DNA of 64,000 bases, taken from the NCBI RefSeq assembly GCF_014898055.3, contig NW_023601543.1:62013782-62077781 (forward strand). Reading direction: 5' to 3'. Source of the DNA: Talpa occidentalis. Taxonomy: Eukaryota > Chordata > Mammalia > Eulipotyphla > Talpidae. Under the pieces are notes generated by a model that made no database searches, was not told the origin of the DNA, and worked only from the letters and a program-made list of their open reading frames with translations. Positions 1-12,130 of the stretch are shown in pieces. The position numbers were made by a program, and so were the translations under genes. Within the stretch, counting starts at the first letter, position 1; every line of letters starts with the position of its first letter.

Positions 1-600
1 CCTGCTCTAAATAGGTTCTGCCATCTGCCGCATCAACACAAACATATAAGACCTTCAATGGAAAGGAACTTTAATATCATTAGTGTGCAACAAAGAAAAG
101 ACAAAGAATATAGTTTTCAAATCAAGTACCCTAAGTTTCCTGTCGCCTCGTAGGTAAATGCTCAGCCAAAAAGGGTTGGCCCAAAGCAGGGCCTCTGAGG
201 CCCGAAAGCCTGCCACAAGTCTAAGGCACCTCCTGGTGGTACCCATAGAAAAGGGTCAGAAATAGCCAGACAATTCTGGAAGGAAAAGAGCAAAATAAAA
301 ACCAAGATAAAAATTGCTATAGTTAACCTCCCCACAGGTCTCTCACCCACATCTGTTTCAACCAGTCCAGGACCAAGAAGCAAGCATAGTGTTTCTTCAC
401 ATGTCTCTCTGCTCCATGTGCCTCCTCCAGGTCTCCTTCTGGTGCTCCATACTTTTTTCTACATTCCCCAGTCTCCACTCAAGCTTCTTCTCCCTAATCA
501 ACTCCACCCTCCCTTGGGTGGGGCAGGGAACCTAGAACCTCAATAATTCTTCCAGGAGAACTACAGAATCTTTGAGTTGCCTTATCAATCACACACCTAA
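1..600. other. Unassigned sequence
   Basis: No gene or repeat family recognised. The short reading frames here show no conserved motif. Confidence 0.5.
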
Positions 601-790
601 TGTTTTATTTAGCAAATGGTAATGGAGTATCTATTGCATGCTAGGTACCCAACTAGCCTCTGAAGATAAACTATACACAATCCTGTTCTCATGGGGTTTA
701 TAGTATATATATATAATAGGGGAGATCAGCAATATACAAATGATTATGCAGAACAATGAGTTCTGGGGAGGTGGAAAAATCAAATATTGC
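600..790 (+). repeat. L2/MIR-like ancient repeat fragment
   Basis: The text runs 'tctattgcatgctaggtaccc', then 'tgttctcatggggtttatag' and an AT-rich end. This follows the common mammalian pattern of 'attgagcacctactatgtgcc' and 'cctcatggagcttacattc'. Heavily diverged; the family is inferred by eye. Confidence 0.45.
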
Positions 791-799
791 TCTAGTATG

Positions 800-1200
800 A
801 GGCCACACATAATCCCTCCAGGGAAGAGCTTGCTCTAGCTGTCAACTCCTCCAAGATGTGCCAGGGCTTCAAACACCCACTTCACCAGAGTTCATATCTG
901 GGGTCATGTCTGAGATCATGTTATGCAGGATATAAAAGCTTAACAGGACAACTCTGATGAGCAAAACATACTCCAGAGGTCCACACTGGAGTGTTGAGGA
1001 ATTATATATCCTGTTGGGAAATCTAAAGAAAGAGTTGCCATATGGAACACTACCAAGCCTGCATCAAAGTTTAACTTCTTCTGCCCTATCCTGCTTCCTT
1101 CACAATACTGGTATTTATTATTACACATTGTGTAGTCCAAATTTGTGTCTGCTCCTGGAAAACCCAGAAGGAAGGAGGTATGAGATGGGCCCGTAGAGAT
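800..1200. other. Unassigned sequence
   Basis: Nothing recognised. A 79-codon frame on + and a 109-codon frame on - overlap each other and show no domain. Confidence 0.45.
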
Positions 1201-1500
1201 CAGAGGAACCAGTTCATGCAAGTCTTTTCTAAAGATCTGGGTCTTTATTGTAAGAGCTACTGAAACCATCTAAGGGTTTTAGGCAGACAAAGGATATAGT
1301 TTTAAATATAGATTTAAGAACTGACACTGGTTGCTACATAAAAGGTTCCATTGGAGAGAATTAAGAGTGGATGGTAGTGAGGTGATAAATTATGATTTCT
1401 GCAATGGATACATTGAACTTGAGGTGCCTTTTTGTCATCCAAGTAGAGGTCTTGCATGGGAGTTGGATGTGTGGGTCAGAAGTCCAGAGAAGACTGAGTT
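1200..1500 (+). repeat. Ancient mammalian interspersed repeat, family not resolved
   Basis: 'gggtctttattgtaagagc', 'ccatctaagggttttaggcag' and 'gaggtgcctttttgtcatcc' match in order a widespread old mammalian repeat. The 121-codon frame starting at 1331 lies partly inside it and so is not a gene. Confidence 0.4.
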
Positions 1501-2089
1501 AGAGGCCAGCAAAATATTTGTGTTCCCAAAGTCCGTGCCAACTTCTACTAAAGTTGAAAAACAAAATCAAAGCAAGCAGCAGGATGGAATGAAGAAAGAT
1601 GCTAAGATAAAGGTATTAATCATTCCTGCCTTAAAAAGCACTGTCTTTTACAACTTCCTTACTTCACCCACAAACCCCAAAGCTCTCCAAAATTAAGCTT
1701 CAAGATTTCTAAAAATTTAGGTAGGTGTCATAAGACAAGGGCTGGAACAAGGTGAACTAACAACCATTTCTATAAGCAAGGAATGTTGCAAATAAGGATT
1801 CTGATTAGTTTGATGCTGATTATTGGGGAATTTTCTATGTAAATAGATTCTAAAAATAAATTAGAAGCCAAAACCAACCATCATGATGACACCGGAAGTG
1901 TTGTGCTTTGTTGCTTGAAGGATCTGGACTCTCTAAGTTCCTCTTGAACTTTGCAGTAGGCTCCTCTGAGGTCCTGAGGCACTCAGAGCTACCACAGGGC
2001 TTCTCCACTGGGCCTTTGAGTCCAGCAACCTGGAGCATGCACAGAGCGTTGATCCTCCACAGCCAACCTGGTGATGACTCCACCTGCAA
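1500..2089. other. Unassigned sequence
   Basis: No gene or repeat recognised before the SINE target site. Confidence 0.4.
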
Positions 2090-2099
2090 ATCCTATTAG

Positions 2100-2345
2100 G
2101 GCCTCCCTGGTGGCACAGCAGGTTGAGCACAGTGCTGTGAAGCTGTCTGCAGCCTCTGCAGTGAGGGTTAGATCCTGACCAGCCAGCGAGAATCACACAT
2201 GGCGCGCAGACCTCTCCTGTCGCAGTGTATTTCGTCAGTCTGCCTGTTCTGCTCCCCGCTCTGTCTCTGGTAGATCCTCTCACCCTCCTGCACCTCTGGC
2301 CTGTACCCCAGCTCTTGTATAAAAATAAATAAATCTTAAAAAAAT
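2100..2345 (+). mobile_element. tRNA-derived SINE, copy 1
   Basis: The head starts 'gggcctccctggtggcacagc'. The conserved 3' domain 'gtctgcctgttctgctcccc' and an A/T-rich (ATAAA)n tail follow. Flanking duplications 'atcctattag' at 2090-2099 and 2347-2356 mark the insertion. Part of the middle ('cccgctgctcccctcagcag') is missing compared with other copies, so it is internally deleted. Confidence 0.9.
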
Positions 2346-2357
2346 GATCCTATTAAG

Positions 2358-3650
2358 GCAGCACCTATAATCTCTTTATATGTCTTCAAAAAAGTACCAA
2401 TATTTTTGCCAACCTTTTGGAATTTTTTTCTCCCTCTGAGTCCACCACAATGGGAAATCTCTGATTTCTGAAATGCTTAATAAAGGTGTCAAATCTTACA
2501 GCAGTAACTTCTAAAAGTAATTTTTTGCGAACAAAAGCAGTGAGCCAGAGTTAGCAGAGCTATAAGTGTTTCTAGCATAGAGAATACTGCATCTCTCACC
2601 TCCAGAAACAAAAGGACACACACAACTTTGACCTTACAGGTGGCTTACTCCTGCTCCCCTAACTTCAATGGCCTACCCTGACCCTATCAAACTTTCTAAT
2701 AACGTCTCCCTGAACCATCACAGCAATTTTGTTATGGCTCCCGATTTTGCTCTCTCTTTTTTAAATAAGAAAATGTAGGTTCTCAATTCTCAACTTGAAA
2801 GAATTAAGAAAATTTCCATCAATTTTAGAGTTTGCTTCTGAATTAACTTTAGGAGGGCTCATTTTTCTTGGCTAATACATTTCTTCACAATCAGGACAAT
2901 CCGTTTTACAGTCTTTTTGATTTGGTCCACGAGGTAGCGGAAAAAAGCCAAATCAACCATTTTTTCAATTTGGTGTTTTTCATCTTACTGAAATTGCTTT
3001 TCTGTGAGATTTCAGGGAGGGAATACAGTAGTTGGTTACTTAAAATGAATTACCTGTACCCTTAACCACAACCAGGATAATTACCACATCTTTCAACTCC
3101 TAAGACGTAGGTTCCTAATTTCATGATTTTTTTTTTTTTTGCTTCTAAGCTTCAGAGACACTCTAACCATAATGTATAGCTTGAATATAATATTCCTTTG
3201 AATCTCATTTTCCAATCTACTTTATAAATTACTATTATTCCTCTTTTAGACTGTTCATAAATATTTTCCTTGGGGCTTGAAATTTCTTGTGTAGTCTGAT
3301 CTTAAAGTTGCATTTTGGGTGGTGTTATCTGCGTTGGTTGTGGCATAATTATATTTAGGAATTTGAGAGAAGCCTGTGGTCCCTTAAAAATAATTAGGTT
3401 TATTTTTCCTCTTACAAATCCAAATTTAGTTTACAAATTGACAACTTCCCACATAATTGGTTCTTAATTACTAATGGAATTAGTTTCAGATTATTTTGGC
3501 AGTGGACCAAAGCCCTTTGAAAATGGAAAATATTAAATATAGTAATGCAGAGAGCTATAACCTCTGTCTACATATTGTATTCCTTGTGTTCTGATTGGTT
3601 TTAAAATCTTTACTACAGTAAATGTCACATTGATGTGTTTCAAAACTAGA
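2358..3650. other. Unassigned AT-rich sequence
   Basis: A short poly-T tract sits near 3128-3140. No gene seen; the 65-codon frame at 2868-3065 has no recognisable feature. Confidence 0.45.
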
Positions 3651-3654
3651 TGGC

Positions 3655-4160
3655 TTTATTTTTACGGCTACACATTTTTGGCACTCTATTTAAGAGGTGA
3701 GATCTCTATCCTCTCCCCTTGAACCTAGGCAGGTTTATGGTTCATCTGTAGTCAATAGAATATGGTAGAAGCTAAGTCAGAAAAGGAAAGTCCGCTCCTG
3801 TCTTGTTCACTGCAACTCCTTCTTGGCTCCTGAGCCCCTATATAAGATGTCCAACTACACTGAGGCAGTCATATTTTAAGGGAAACCAAGCTACATGAAT
3901 AGGCTATGTATGGACGCTCATGTCAGTGGCCTCAATTGAGCTCCCAGCTGACAATCACCACAAACTGCCAATCATGTGAGTGCGCCATCTTGGATGTCCA
4001 ACCAAGATTTCAGATGACAGTAGCTCCAGGAAACATTTGAATGTAGTTGCATGGGACATCTTAAGTAGAATCTCCTACCTAAGTTCTTCATGAATTCCTA
4101 ACACTGTGCTGTATGGCTTAACTGGTACCTACCACTGAATAAAATCATAACAAGTCTTAA
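3655..4160 (+). repeat. Old LTR/MaLR-like remnant
   Basis: 'gagtgcgccatcttggatgtcc', 'gatttcagatgacagtagctcc' and an upstream 'gtttatggttcatctgtagtc' block match an abundant old mammalian medium-reiteration repeat. I cannot fix the subfamily without a library search. Confidence 0.45.
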
Positions 4161-4175
4161 AAATTTATACAAACC

Positions 4176-4454
4176 CAGGCCTCCCTGTTGGCACAAGATG
4201 TTAAAGTCTCAGCCCTATCAAGCTATCACCAGCCACTGCGGCCTGAGTTTAATCCCCAGCCAGGGAGCTAACCCAGATGGTGCAGCAGACCTCTCCTGTC
4301 CCGCCCACTGCTCCCCTCAGCAGAGTATTTCAGTCAGTCTGCCTGTTCTGCTCCCCACTCTGTCTCTGGTGAATGCTCTCATCACCCCCCCAAACTTCTG
4401 GCCTACTCCCCAGTTCTTGTATGCATAAATAAATAAAATAAAATTTTTAAAATG
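4176..4454 (+). mobile_element. tRNA-derived SINE, copy 2 (older subfamily)
   Basis: A diverged head, then 'cccctcagcagagtatttcag' and 'cagttcttgtatgcataaat'. This is the 'CCCCAGTTCTTGTATGCATAAATAAA' tail type. Duplications 'atttatacaaacc' at 4163-4175 and 4455-4467. Confidence 0.9.
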
Positions 4455-4467
4455 ATTTATACAAACC

Positions 4468-6050
4468 TTTACTTAATAACTTAAATGAAAATTGAATTAG
4501 GCCTGATATTTTTGTGTGGTGTTCTCCTTTATGATTCCACCATTTTCTGCCTGCCTTCAGTGGAATCTATGTAGAGCGTTCTTATATTTTAAGTACTGAG
4601 CTTTGACTAATAAACGGATCTAGTCCCTATAATAAACTTCCTCCTCCTTCCTTAGAGGCTCTGATCGTCAAAGTCAAGATGGTCAAAGATGATAGCAATT
4701 TAACTCAAATTAGTTTAAGGAAGAAAACAGTAAGGGCTTTGTGGTCTAGCATCTGACAAAAGAAGACTAGAGATATCTTTAACAGGGTTGTACCAGCAGT
4801 ACAGACAATATTTTCAGGTTTTCCCTCCCTCTTATTTCTTCATCATACTTCTTGCAGAATAAACACTAGCATTTCTACCCTCAGTTTCCAAGCTCAGTCA
4901 GCAGAGTTTAAATAACAGGCTTTCCTCAAACTTCTGGGAGAAAATTCCTAGGAAGAAATCTTATTTCTCTTGCTGGGAACCTGGACTGAGATTGAACCAA
5001 TCACTGTAGTCAAAAAGATGGGACTGTTTGCCAGGTCTTCAGCTCATACACAACCTTGTAGCCAGAGTTAACCTCACCCAAACCATATGAACTGGTTTCC
5101 CTTGGGCCAGACAGGAGTCTACCCTTGGTTCAATCTCTTATAATCAGGAGAGAGGGAAGGCAGAGTGATGTAGTATTAGGGCTGACTACTTCTGGGTCTG
5201 GTGAGGGATGCTACAATTTAAGTTGCATAGAGAAGTGAAACAAGACGGTATGTTTCTCACAGGAATATTTTAGAGGAAACATAGCATAGTGATACTTCTT
5301 CCTACATGCCATTGGCCAACACAAATCATATGCAAGCCCATATAAATCAGGTAGGGGAAGTACTCTCTGCCCATAACGAGACCATAAGGATGTGGATACA
5401 AGGAAGAGTTGACAAATGGCTCAAATATCTGACTCTTCCATGAAGAAAATATGATTGACCTAACCCTGCTATCCAGTGTCAAAGCAAGAGTATTTAATTG
5501 TGGTTAATATCTGTGACAAGGGGGAGGGGTTGAGGTGGAAAGGGGGTAGGAGTATCCTGTGGAGGTAGCATCAGGGTCAAAGGCTGCAGATGAGATAGTT
5601 CAATTTGAATGCAAGGTGGTCACAGGAAAAACATTGATTGGCATGATATTGGCCCATTAGTGTGCTATTTTTCACTTCTCCAAAGGATAAAATTTTACTC
5701 TATAAGATGGACAACATGTATTTAAGCAACCAGAGGTTCTTTTATGCCTCAGAGAAGACATGAAAATGTCCTCATCCACTGAAATTCCACCTTATTTACT
5801 TCTAAATTCATTTTAGGTCATTATTTGAGAGGTTAACTATACCCACCCTTTCATACTCATGGACTCACTGAAAGACTTTCATGAAATTCCATCACAGATA
5901 TGCATTGAAAAACTAACAGTAATAAATGATTATTATTTATCATTATCTAGCTAAATTTTCTGTTTCTGGTTAAGGTTTCAAGAGAAGGCTTGTAGGAGGA
6001 CTGGTTCTCTCTCTGTGTGATGCCAATTTTATACCAAATCTTAATTGGTC
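4468..6050. other. Unassigned sequence
   Basis: No gene or confident repeat in about 1.6 kb. The 70-codon minus-strand frame at 5270-5482 shows no domain. Confidence 0.45.
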
Positions 6051-6054
6051 AAAT

Positions 6055-6350
6055 ATGACTTGTCTCACACTCATTCTTCAGGCCTGGCTTAGAAATCATC
6101 TCCTCTGGGCATATTTCCTGTACCCCATTCCCAAGCCCTGTCTGGTTCCCCTGATGTGTGCTCTGACCATTCACTGTAATCCCCCTTGAACTGCTCTGTA
6201 ATTGATGTTTTATGCATCAGTTACTTGCATTCCATTGTCCAGTCTCCCAACCCGTTAAGGAATTACTGAAGTAGACTGTGTCTTATTCATCTTTATGTTG
6301 ATCATGGGGCATGAAACACCAAAGAATCTCAGTAAGTGTCTAAGGACTTA
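6055..6350 (+). repeat. L2 LINE 3' region fragment
   Basis: In order: 'attcttcaggcctggcttag', 'atcatctcctctgggcatat', then 'gactgtgtcttattcatctt' and 'catgaaacaccaaagaatctc'. This follows the 3' end of L2, from the 'tccttcaggtctcagcttaaa' block to the 'gcagggactttgtc' block. Confidence 0.65.
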
Positions 6351-6354
6351 ATAT

Positions 6355-6560
6355 CTGAGCCCAGAGTGAAGTGACCTGACCCTAGAGTCACTTACCACTA
6401 AATGACCTTGAGAAACTGACCTTGAGCAACCTTGAGTAACTCCCATCTCCTCTTCTGTAAGATGAAGGTCTTGGTAAGTTAGCTGATTTTCAATCTCAGT
6501 ATCCATCATCATGCAGAGTCAGTGCTGAGGTTTATAATCAGTAGTCATCACTACTAAGTT
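6355..6560 (-). repeat. MIR-like SINE fragment
   Basis: 'accttgagcaaccttgagtaac' and 'ctcttctgtaagatgaagg' resemble the MIR core read from its opposite strand ('gaccttgggcaagtcac', 'cctcatctgtaaaatggg'). Confidence 0.5.
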
Positions 6561-7305
6561 TCACTATTTCAAAGCATTTACATTTCATAGGTAAGATGAT
6601 TATGTTTTATATAACTAAGAAAAAATCAAATTTATTACTCAAAACAATGCCACACATATTTTTTGGCATGTTTGTAGGATTTCTTCAAGGAAGATGAAGA
6701 TTATAGTCAGTCAGCACACAAAAGGAATTCTTTGGTGATTTCATGAGACTGTTACTGTCGTCAGCATCATTCCCCATATGCATCACAGTGGGAAAAAAAT
6801 ATAAGTCACATATCCATGGGATACCCAAATCACTTTCAAATATAAATTTAAAAAATTCTACCTACTCATATTTTCACCTCATCTTATTGGTGTACCTGAG
6901 CTAACACCACTAAAAAAAATTGTTGAGATTAATGTTACCTAGGATTTTTTAACTTAAAATTACATAGAAGGAAATAAATACTAAATGATAATGGAATTTT
7001 CAGTACAAGTGCCTGTACAATTTCAGTTATGAAAAAATTGCCTGTCTGTACATTTTCATCCTCTGTGAGATCAAGGAGAAGTGAAGAATTTGCCAAGAAG
7101 TGGCCTAATAGGAAACCCAATCAATTTCCTTCTTCCCTTTTGATTTATGGTCAACCTAACAAAGTCAAATGCAAAATAAGACAAGCCTCTGAAGTGATAT
7201 GTGCCCCATAAGGGTCCACCAGGAGAAGTTAGTGAGCCAAGGAGGTGTGACCTTTAAAACGCTGTTGGAAGAAAATGGAGATTTTTTTTCTCCTTTGCTT
7301 TATAG
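6560..7305. other. Unassigned sequence
   Basis: No gene or repeat recognised. Confidence 0.4.
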
Positions 7306-7329
7306 TAATAGCAATAGCTGATTTTTAAA

Positions 7330-7740
7330 AATGGTTTATGGTGTTGTAAACCAATGTTACCTCAAATAAAAATAGGTTAAAATAATTTGAATTTAATGGA
7401 TTCATACCCCCCCAAAAAAAACATTATGCTAAGTAAAAGAAAACAAAAGGTCTTCTATTGTAATATTCTACTTGTTTGAAAAATCTAGAATAGGCAAATA
7501 CTAGAATAGAAAAATCTAGACAGAAAGCATAATGGTGGTTGCCAAGGTCTAAGGAGAATGAGAAGAGATTGCTTAATGGGTATGGATTTTATTTTGGAGT
7601 GGTGAAAATGTGTTGGATTTTGATAGAGGTGTTGATTGCATAACACTGTGAATGTACTAAATGCCAAGTATAATTGCACAATTGAAAATGGTTAAATTTT
7701 CATTATGAGAATTTCACCTCAATGAGGAATTATAAGACCA
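7330..7740 (+). mobile_element. L1M-type 3' end fragments
   Basis: 7330-7375 carries the old L1 terminus 'gttgtaaaccaatgttacctc'. 7420-7740 carries the 3'UTR signature 'cataatggtggttgccaagg', 'gattgcttaatgggtatgg', 'gtgaatgtactaaatgcc' and 'aaaatggttaaattttc'. Non-coding remnant. Confidence 0.75.
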
Positions 7741-8560
7741 GACCACTAAGAGCAACCTTTTTTAAAAAAATGTGTTGGTGACTGGGCAATGTCTGGATTT
7801 CCACTGAGATTATCATCCTGAATATGAGCCAGATGGAAAAAATATTTCCAGAAGTGCTTCAATTAGCAATAACAGAACACCAAAATTACAGGAGGCTTGG
7901 GGGTTGGGGCAGTACACATTAACCATCTTGTACTCCGAGAGAATTCTCCTCAATGTAGACCTGCTCTCAAAAACTGTTCTTATAAAATAATCTATTAATG
8001 GCTCTTCCATTCACACCGATGTAGTAGGGACATAGGGAAGTGGAGGAGGGAGATATTCCAGTTTCTCCTATAAACTCTACTTGACTATTCACATCTACCA
8101 GCCTCTTGCAAACTCCATTGAGTTAAAACACCCAATCCCTATTCAATCATTGATGAAATGACTAACAATGAATCCCAGGTTTCAAGGCTGAGCAACAGTG
8201 CAGGAGAGGCCTTTCTTCATCTAGAATGACGCAGGTTCCCCAGCACTGCCTCAGGACCAATGCTGAAAATTCTAGTTAACGCTATCTCAACCTCCAACAA
8301 CAGTTGCAGGTGCCAGCTTTATTACACTTTCCAGATTAGACTATGCATGCCTCCTGGATCCTACTTACAGTGGCCTTCTTCCAACTGTGTCAGGAAACAT
8401 GATCTGCATACTTACATAGTCACCCAGCCCTTCTGAATGATTTTCCAGTGTTTCTGAGGGAGATGGCATAACTAACATCACAACCTCCTTTTGTTGAAGG
8501 ATGGAATACTGACAGAGTGGAAGAAAGAGACCTAGAAGCTCCCTTAGAGGTCAGAGTGCA
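7740..8560. other. Unassigned sequence
   Basis: No gene seen. The 65-codon minus frame at 7813-8010 shows no known domain. Confidence 0.4.
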
Positions 8561-8569
8561 GTGATTTCA

Positions 8570-9455
8570 TAACAAATCCACAAATTCTTTGATACTCTCC
8601 TCTTCAAAAGGTGCAATCTTAATTTCCTCCTCTTGAATGTGAGCTGTACTTAGTGACTTTAAAAAATATCATACTGTAGAAATAACAGTGTGCAACTTGT
8701 AAGATCAGATCATAAAAGGCATTTTCACCTCATCCTTATTCTATCTCTTGGATTACCTACTACATGAGTATCCAACTGCCTCATCATGAGGACATTCAGG
8801 CATCTCTGTGAGAGGTTCCTGTAGCAAGGAACAGAAGCCTATTGCCAACATCCGTCAAGAAACTGAGGCTTCTGGGGCCTCCCCGGTGGCGCAGCGGTTG
8901 AGTGCTGGGTTGCGAAGCTGCCCGCAGCCTCTACAGCACCGGTTCAATCCCTGGCTGCTCCCCAGTCACTGGAGGAGGGTCCCACATGGCGCACAGAACT
9001 CTCCTGACCCTCGCTGCTCCCCTCAGCAGTGTACTTCGGTTCTTCTGCCTGCTCTGCTCCCCGCTCTGGCTCTGGTGAATTCTCTCACCCTCCTGCACTT
9101 CTGACTGTATCCAATGCTTATATGTATGTATGTATAAATCAATCAATCAATCAATCAATCTTTAAAAAAAAAAAAGAAACAGAGGCTTCTTCTCAATAAC
9201 CACGTGACCCATTTTGCCGGATGGTTCTCTAGTCTCAACCTTCAAATGACTACACCCTGACCAATATCTTGACTGTGTAACAGCAAGGAAAGCCCTAGTG
9301 AAAGCTACTAAGCTAAGCAACTCCTGAATTCTCGAGCCTCATAAATGGCATGAAATAATATTCATACTTTTCAATTATTAAATTTTTAAAAAATGATTAA
9401 ATTTTAGAGTAATTTAGGGCAATTTGTTATGTAGCAATAGACAACTCTTACATAA
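8570..9455 (+). repeat. Old LTR/MaLR-like remnant split by SINE copy 3
   Basis: The left part has 'ttgatactctcctcttcaaa' and 'cctcttgaatgtgagctgta'. The right part ends 'gttatgtagcaatagacaac', the usual end of this class of old repeat. The younger SINE at 8874-9175 interrupts it. Confidence 0.5.
8874..9175 (+). mobile_element. tRNA-derived SINE, copy 3 (young subfamily)
   Basis: A good reference copy. A-box 'tggcgcagcgg' is near 8887 and the B-box-like 'ggttcaatccc' near 8941, followed by the 'cccctcagcagtgtacttcgg' body and '(aatc)n aaaaaa' tail. Duplications 'gaaac(t/a)gaggcttct' at 8859-8873 and 9176-9190. Confidence 0.95.
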
Positions 9456-9459
9456 AGCT

Positions 9460-10390
9460 GACTTGTCTTTTCCATTACTAATGTCAACTAACAAACCACT
9501 CCAAAATCTAGTGGTGAAAAAACAAGAGCAGCAGGGCCTCCCTGGTGGCCCAGTAGTTGAGCTCAGGGTTGCGAAGCTGCCCGCAGCCTCTGCAGCGCTG
9601 GTTCGATCCCCAGCTGCCTGGAGAGGGTCCCACATGGCGCGCAGACTTCCCACATGGCGCGCAGACCTCTCCTGCCGCCTGCTGCTCCCCTCAGCAGTGT
9701 ACTTCGTCCGTCTGCCTGTTCTCTTCCCTGCTCTGGCTCTGGTGAATTCTCTCACCCTCCCGTGCTTCTGACTGTACCCAGTGCTTGTATAAGTAAATAA
9801 ATAAATTTTTAAAAAAAGAAAAGAAAAGAAAAAACAACAGTAGCTATTCTGCTCACAAATCTTCAAGTGAACTTGTTTGTGGAGACTACGCCACAGTGTC
9901 TGAAGCCTCAGAAGACTCAAAAGTGGGTGGATAGAAACTTCTAAAGTCTCAGTCACAGTCTGTTAGCTAATGCTGGGTATATCAGTTGGGGACTTAAGCT
10001 CCTCTCCACATGGGCCTTTCCATATGGTCTCCCTGCGTGGGCTAGTTTGGACTTCCTTATAGAATGGTGGCCGGGTTCCATGAGCGAGTGAAGAGTAAGA
10101 AAGAGAACCAGATGAAAACAATATTCCCTTTTATAATCTAGCCTTAGAGGTCACACTGTAACACTCTGCTGCACTCTAATAGTGAAGGAAATTACGAATG
10201 CTTTCCCGAGTTCAAAGGGAGGGAACATAGACCTCATCTCTCAATGGAGGAATAGGAGCATCACATTGTTAGAAGAGTATGTGGACTGTGATATATATTT
10301 AGTACAACCATCTTGGAAAATACAATCTGCCACACTTGCCCAAGACTAATTCCCTGCAAACTGGTCTCTCAGAAAGGGAGTTAGCCTCTA
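9460..10390 (-). repeat. Old MaLR/MER-like repeat split by SINE copy 4
   Basis: 'ctaacaaaccactccaaaatc' lies before the SINE. 'atggtggccgggttccatgagc' and 'cctcatctctcaatggaggaa' follow it. These correspond in order to one abundant old mammalian repeat. Family assignment is uncertain. Confidence 0.45.
9534..9825 (+). mobile_element. tRNA-derived SINE, copy 4, with a 20-bp internal duplication
   Basis: A canonical young copy with B-box 'ggttcgatccc' at 9600. The 20-bp stretch at 9628-9647 is repeated at once at 9648-9667 with one change, a small tandem duplication inside the element. Candidate duplications are near 9518-9533 and 9826-9841 (imperfect). Confidence 0.9.
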
Positions 10391-10469
10391 ACAAAACTCC
10401 ATGAAAACCAGCTATGACCCAATAGTCAGCACAATCAACAATCAACCCTGTTCAACTGCAGGCCTGAGG

Positions 10470-10766
10470 GCCTCCCCGGTGGAGCAGCGGGTTGAGTGCT
10501 GTGGTGTGAGGCTGTCCGCAGCCTCTGCAGGGCAGGTTCGATTGCCGGCTGGCGAGGTGGAGGCCCACATGGCACAGCAGACCTCTCCTGTCTCACCTGC
10601 TGCTCCCCTCAGCAGTGTCTTCAGTCCGTCTGCCAATTCTGCTCCCCACTCTGTCTCTGGTGAACTCTCTCACCCTCCTGCACCTCTGACTATACCCCAG
10701 TTCTTGTATAAATAAATAAATCTTAAAAAAAAAAAAGAACAAGCACAAATACCACTTAAAAAAAAT
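10470..10766 (+). mobile_element. tRNA-derived SINE, copy 5
   Basis: Head 'gggcctccccggtggagcagc', middle 'catggcacagcagacctctcc', tail 'cagttcttgtataaataaata'. Probable imperfect duplication 'tgcagg(c/t)ctg(a/g)g' at 10458-10469 and 10768-10779, so the A-rich 'aagaacaagcacaaatacc' stretch belongs to the element's tail. Confidence 0.88.
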
Positions 10767-10934
10767 TGCAGGTCTGGGCACTAGCTTCACAATTATATCA
10801 GGGAAAGGATGAATTCTTCCCTAACCATAAGTAGTGAAGTCATGAATCTTAACATTACTTGACATGCTATGCATTTAAAACTTAATGTTGGACCCCAGGG
10901 CCCTTATAATACCAGGGGAGGAGCCAATTCTTTG

Positions 10935-11455
10935 CTAATTGTCTTAGTCAGGATTTGACCAGAGAAGCAAAACCAGTAAATTAGATAGAGAAAAGATGAG
11001 AGATAGAGAAAATTTATTACAGAAAATTTGTTTACACAATTGTTGAAACTGGTTAAGAAGTCTCTGTAAGACTCTCCACATCTGACCCTGGATCTTTACA
11101 TTCAAAGGACAAGCAATCAGGAAGGGAAGAAGATAATAAGCAGGCTGGAAACTGGTCCAGATGCACTAAAATTCATGATTCTTGTTGCCTCTAAGACCAA
11201 GAGATCCTGGAGAAAGCAGGAGCCCTTTGTCAAAAAGCTGATGTTTCACGCCAATGAGGTAAATGAACAGATCTATTAGGTTTATGTCCTACAAAATGTC
11301 AATGCCTCACTGTTAGTCCTCCAAATCTCAGAATCTCCACTGAGGCCCGCTCTTACTGAAAATATACAAGAAAGGAAATCTTGGAAATGTCGTTTAACCT
11401 AATCAAGTTGGACACATAACAAAGTCTTCACAGTAATCATGTAGCCTAAAATTCC
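10935..11455 (-). repeat. Old MER/LTR-like repeat
   Basis: Starts 'cttagtcaggatttgaccag' with 'agaagcaaaaccagtaaatt' and 'aaatttattacag'. Ends 'caagttggacacataac'. These terminal blocks and their order fit an old medium-reiteration repeat; subfamily unresolved. Confidence 0.5.
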
Positions 11456-11459
11456 CACA

Positions 11460-12130
11460 GTCAAGAATCAGGGCACACCTGTAGTCGAATGTCTCAGTTC
11501 ATCATCCACTTCCATAAAATGAATAAGCAAGAAAAGAATGGCCCACCTTCTACAGATCCCAGTTCCATGAGATTTTTTTCCCATGATGATCGATGTGGTA
11601 GGTTGTAACATGTGTGTTGTTCAGGCAAATTCCCTTACATGACAACTACTTTAATAACATGAATGCAGAGATTCACTGAGTATAGATATAAAGGGCATAC
11701 AATGAGCTTGACAAATAGTATGTGCTCAAAAAAAGCTACATGTGATTGTTACCATCATTTTTTGTAATTCATTTCAACTCTACAGCCAACAAAGATTCTT
11801 AACCAAGTTACAGGGATTTCAACTACTCTGATTTTTCTAACAGATTTTGCCCATTATCAACTAATAATTATCATTCTAGTCAGTCTGACACCAATCATGT
11901 AACTGGTTAGTCATAGGACTTCAAGGACTTCAATTCCTGACATGGTCACAATAAATAGGAATTTTGCAATCTCTTGAACTCAGGGAAAATACAGGTTTTG
12001 TAGCATCTGAAGCTTATTCAATTTGGGCAAATACTGCTTAGGAAGAGAATACAAATTTAAGAATAAAAATTTAATGTAAATTTAAAATTTATTTAAGATG
12101 AGGAAAATCACAACAAAGTACACATTTTAT
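11460..12130. other. Unassigned sequence
   Basis: No gene. A weak L2-like 'aaatagtatgtgctcaaaaaa' lies near 11717. Confidence 0.35.

Noticed and set aside
1331..1696. 121-codon open frame, + strand
   Set aside because: Its first half overlaps an old interspersed repeat, and the protein shows no domain or composition typical of a gene.
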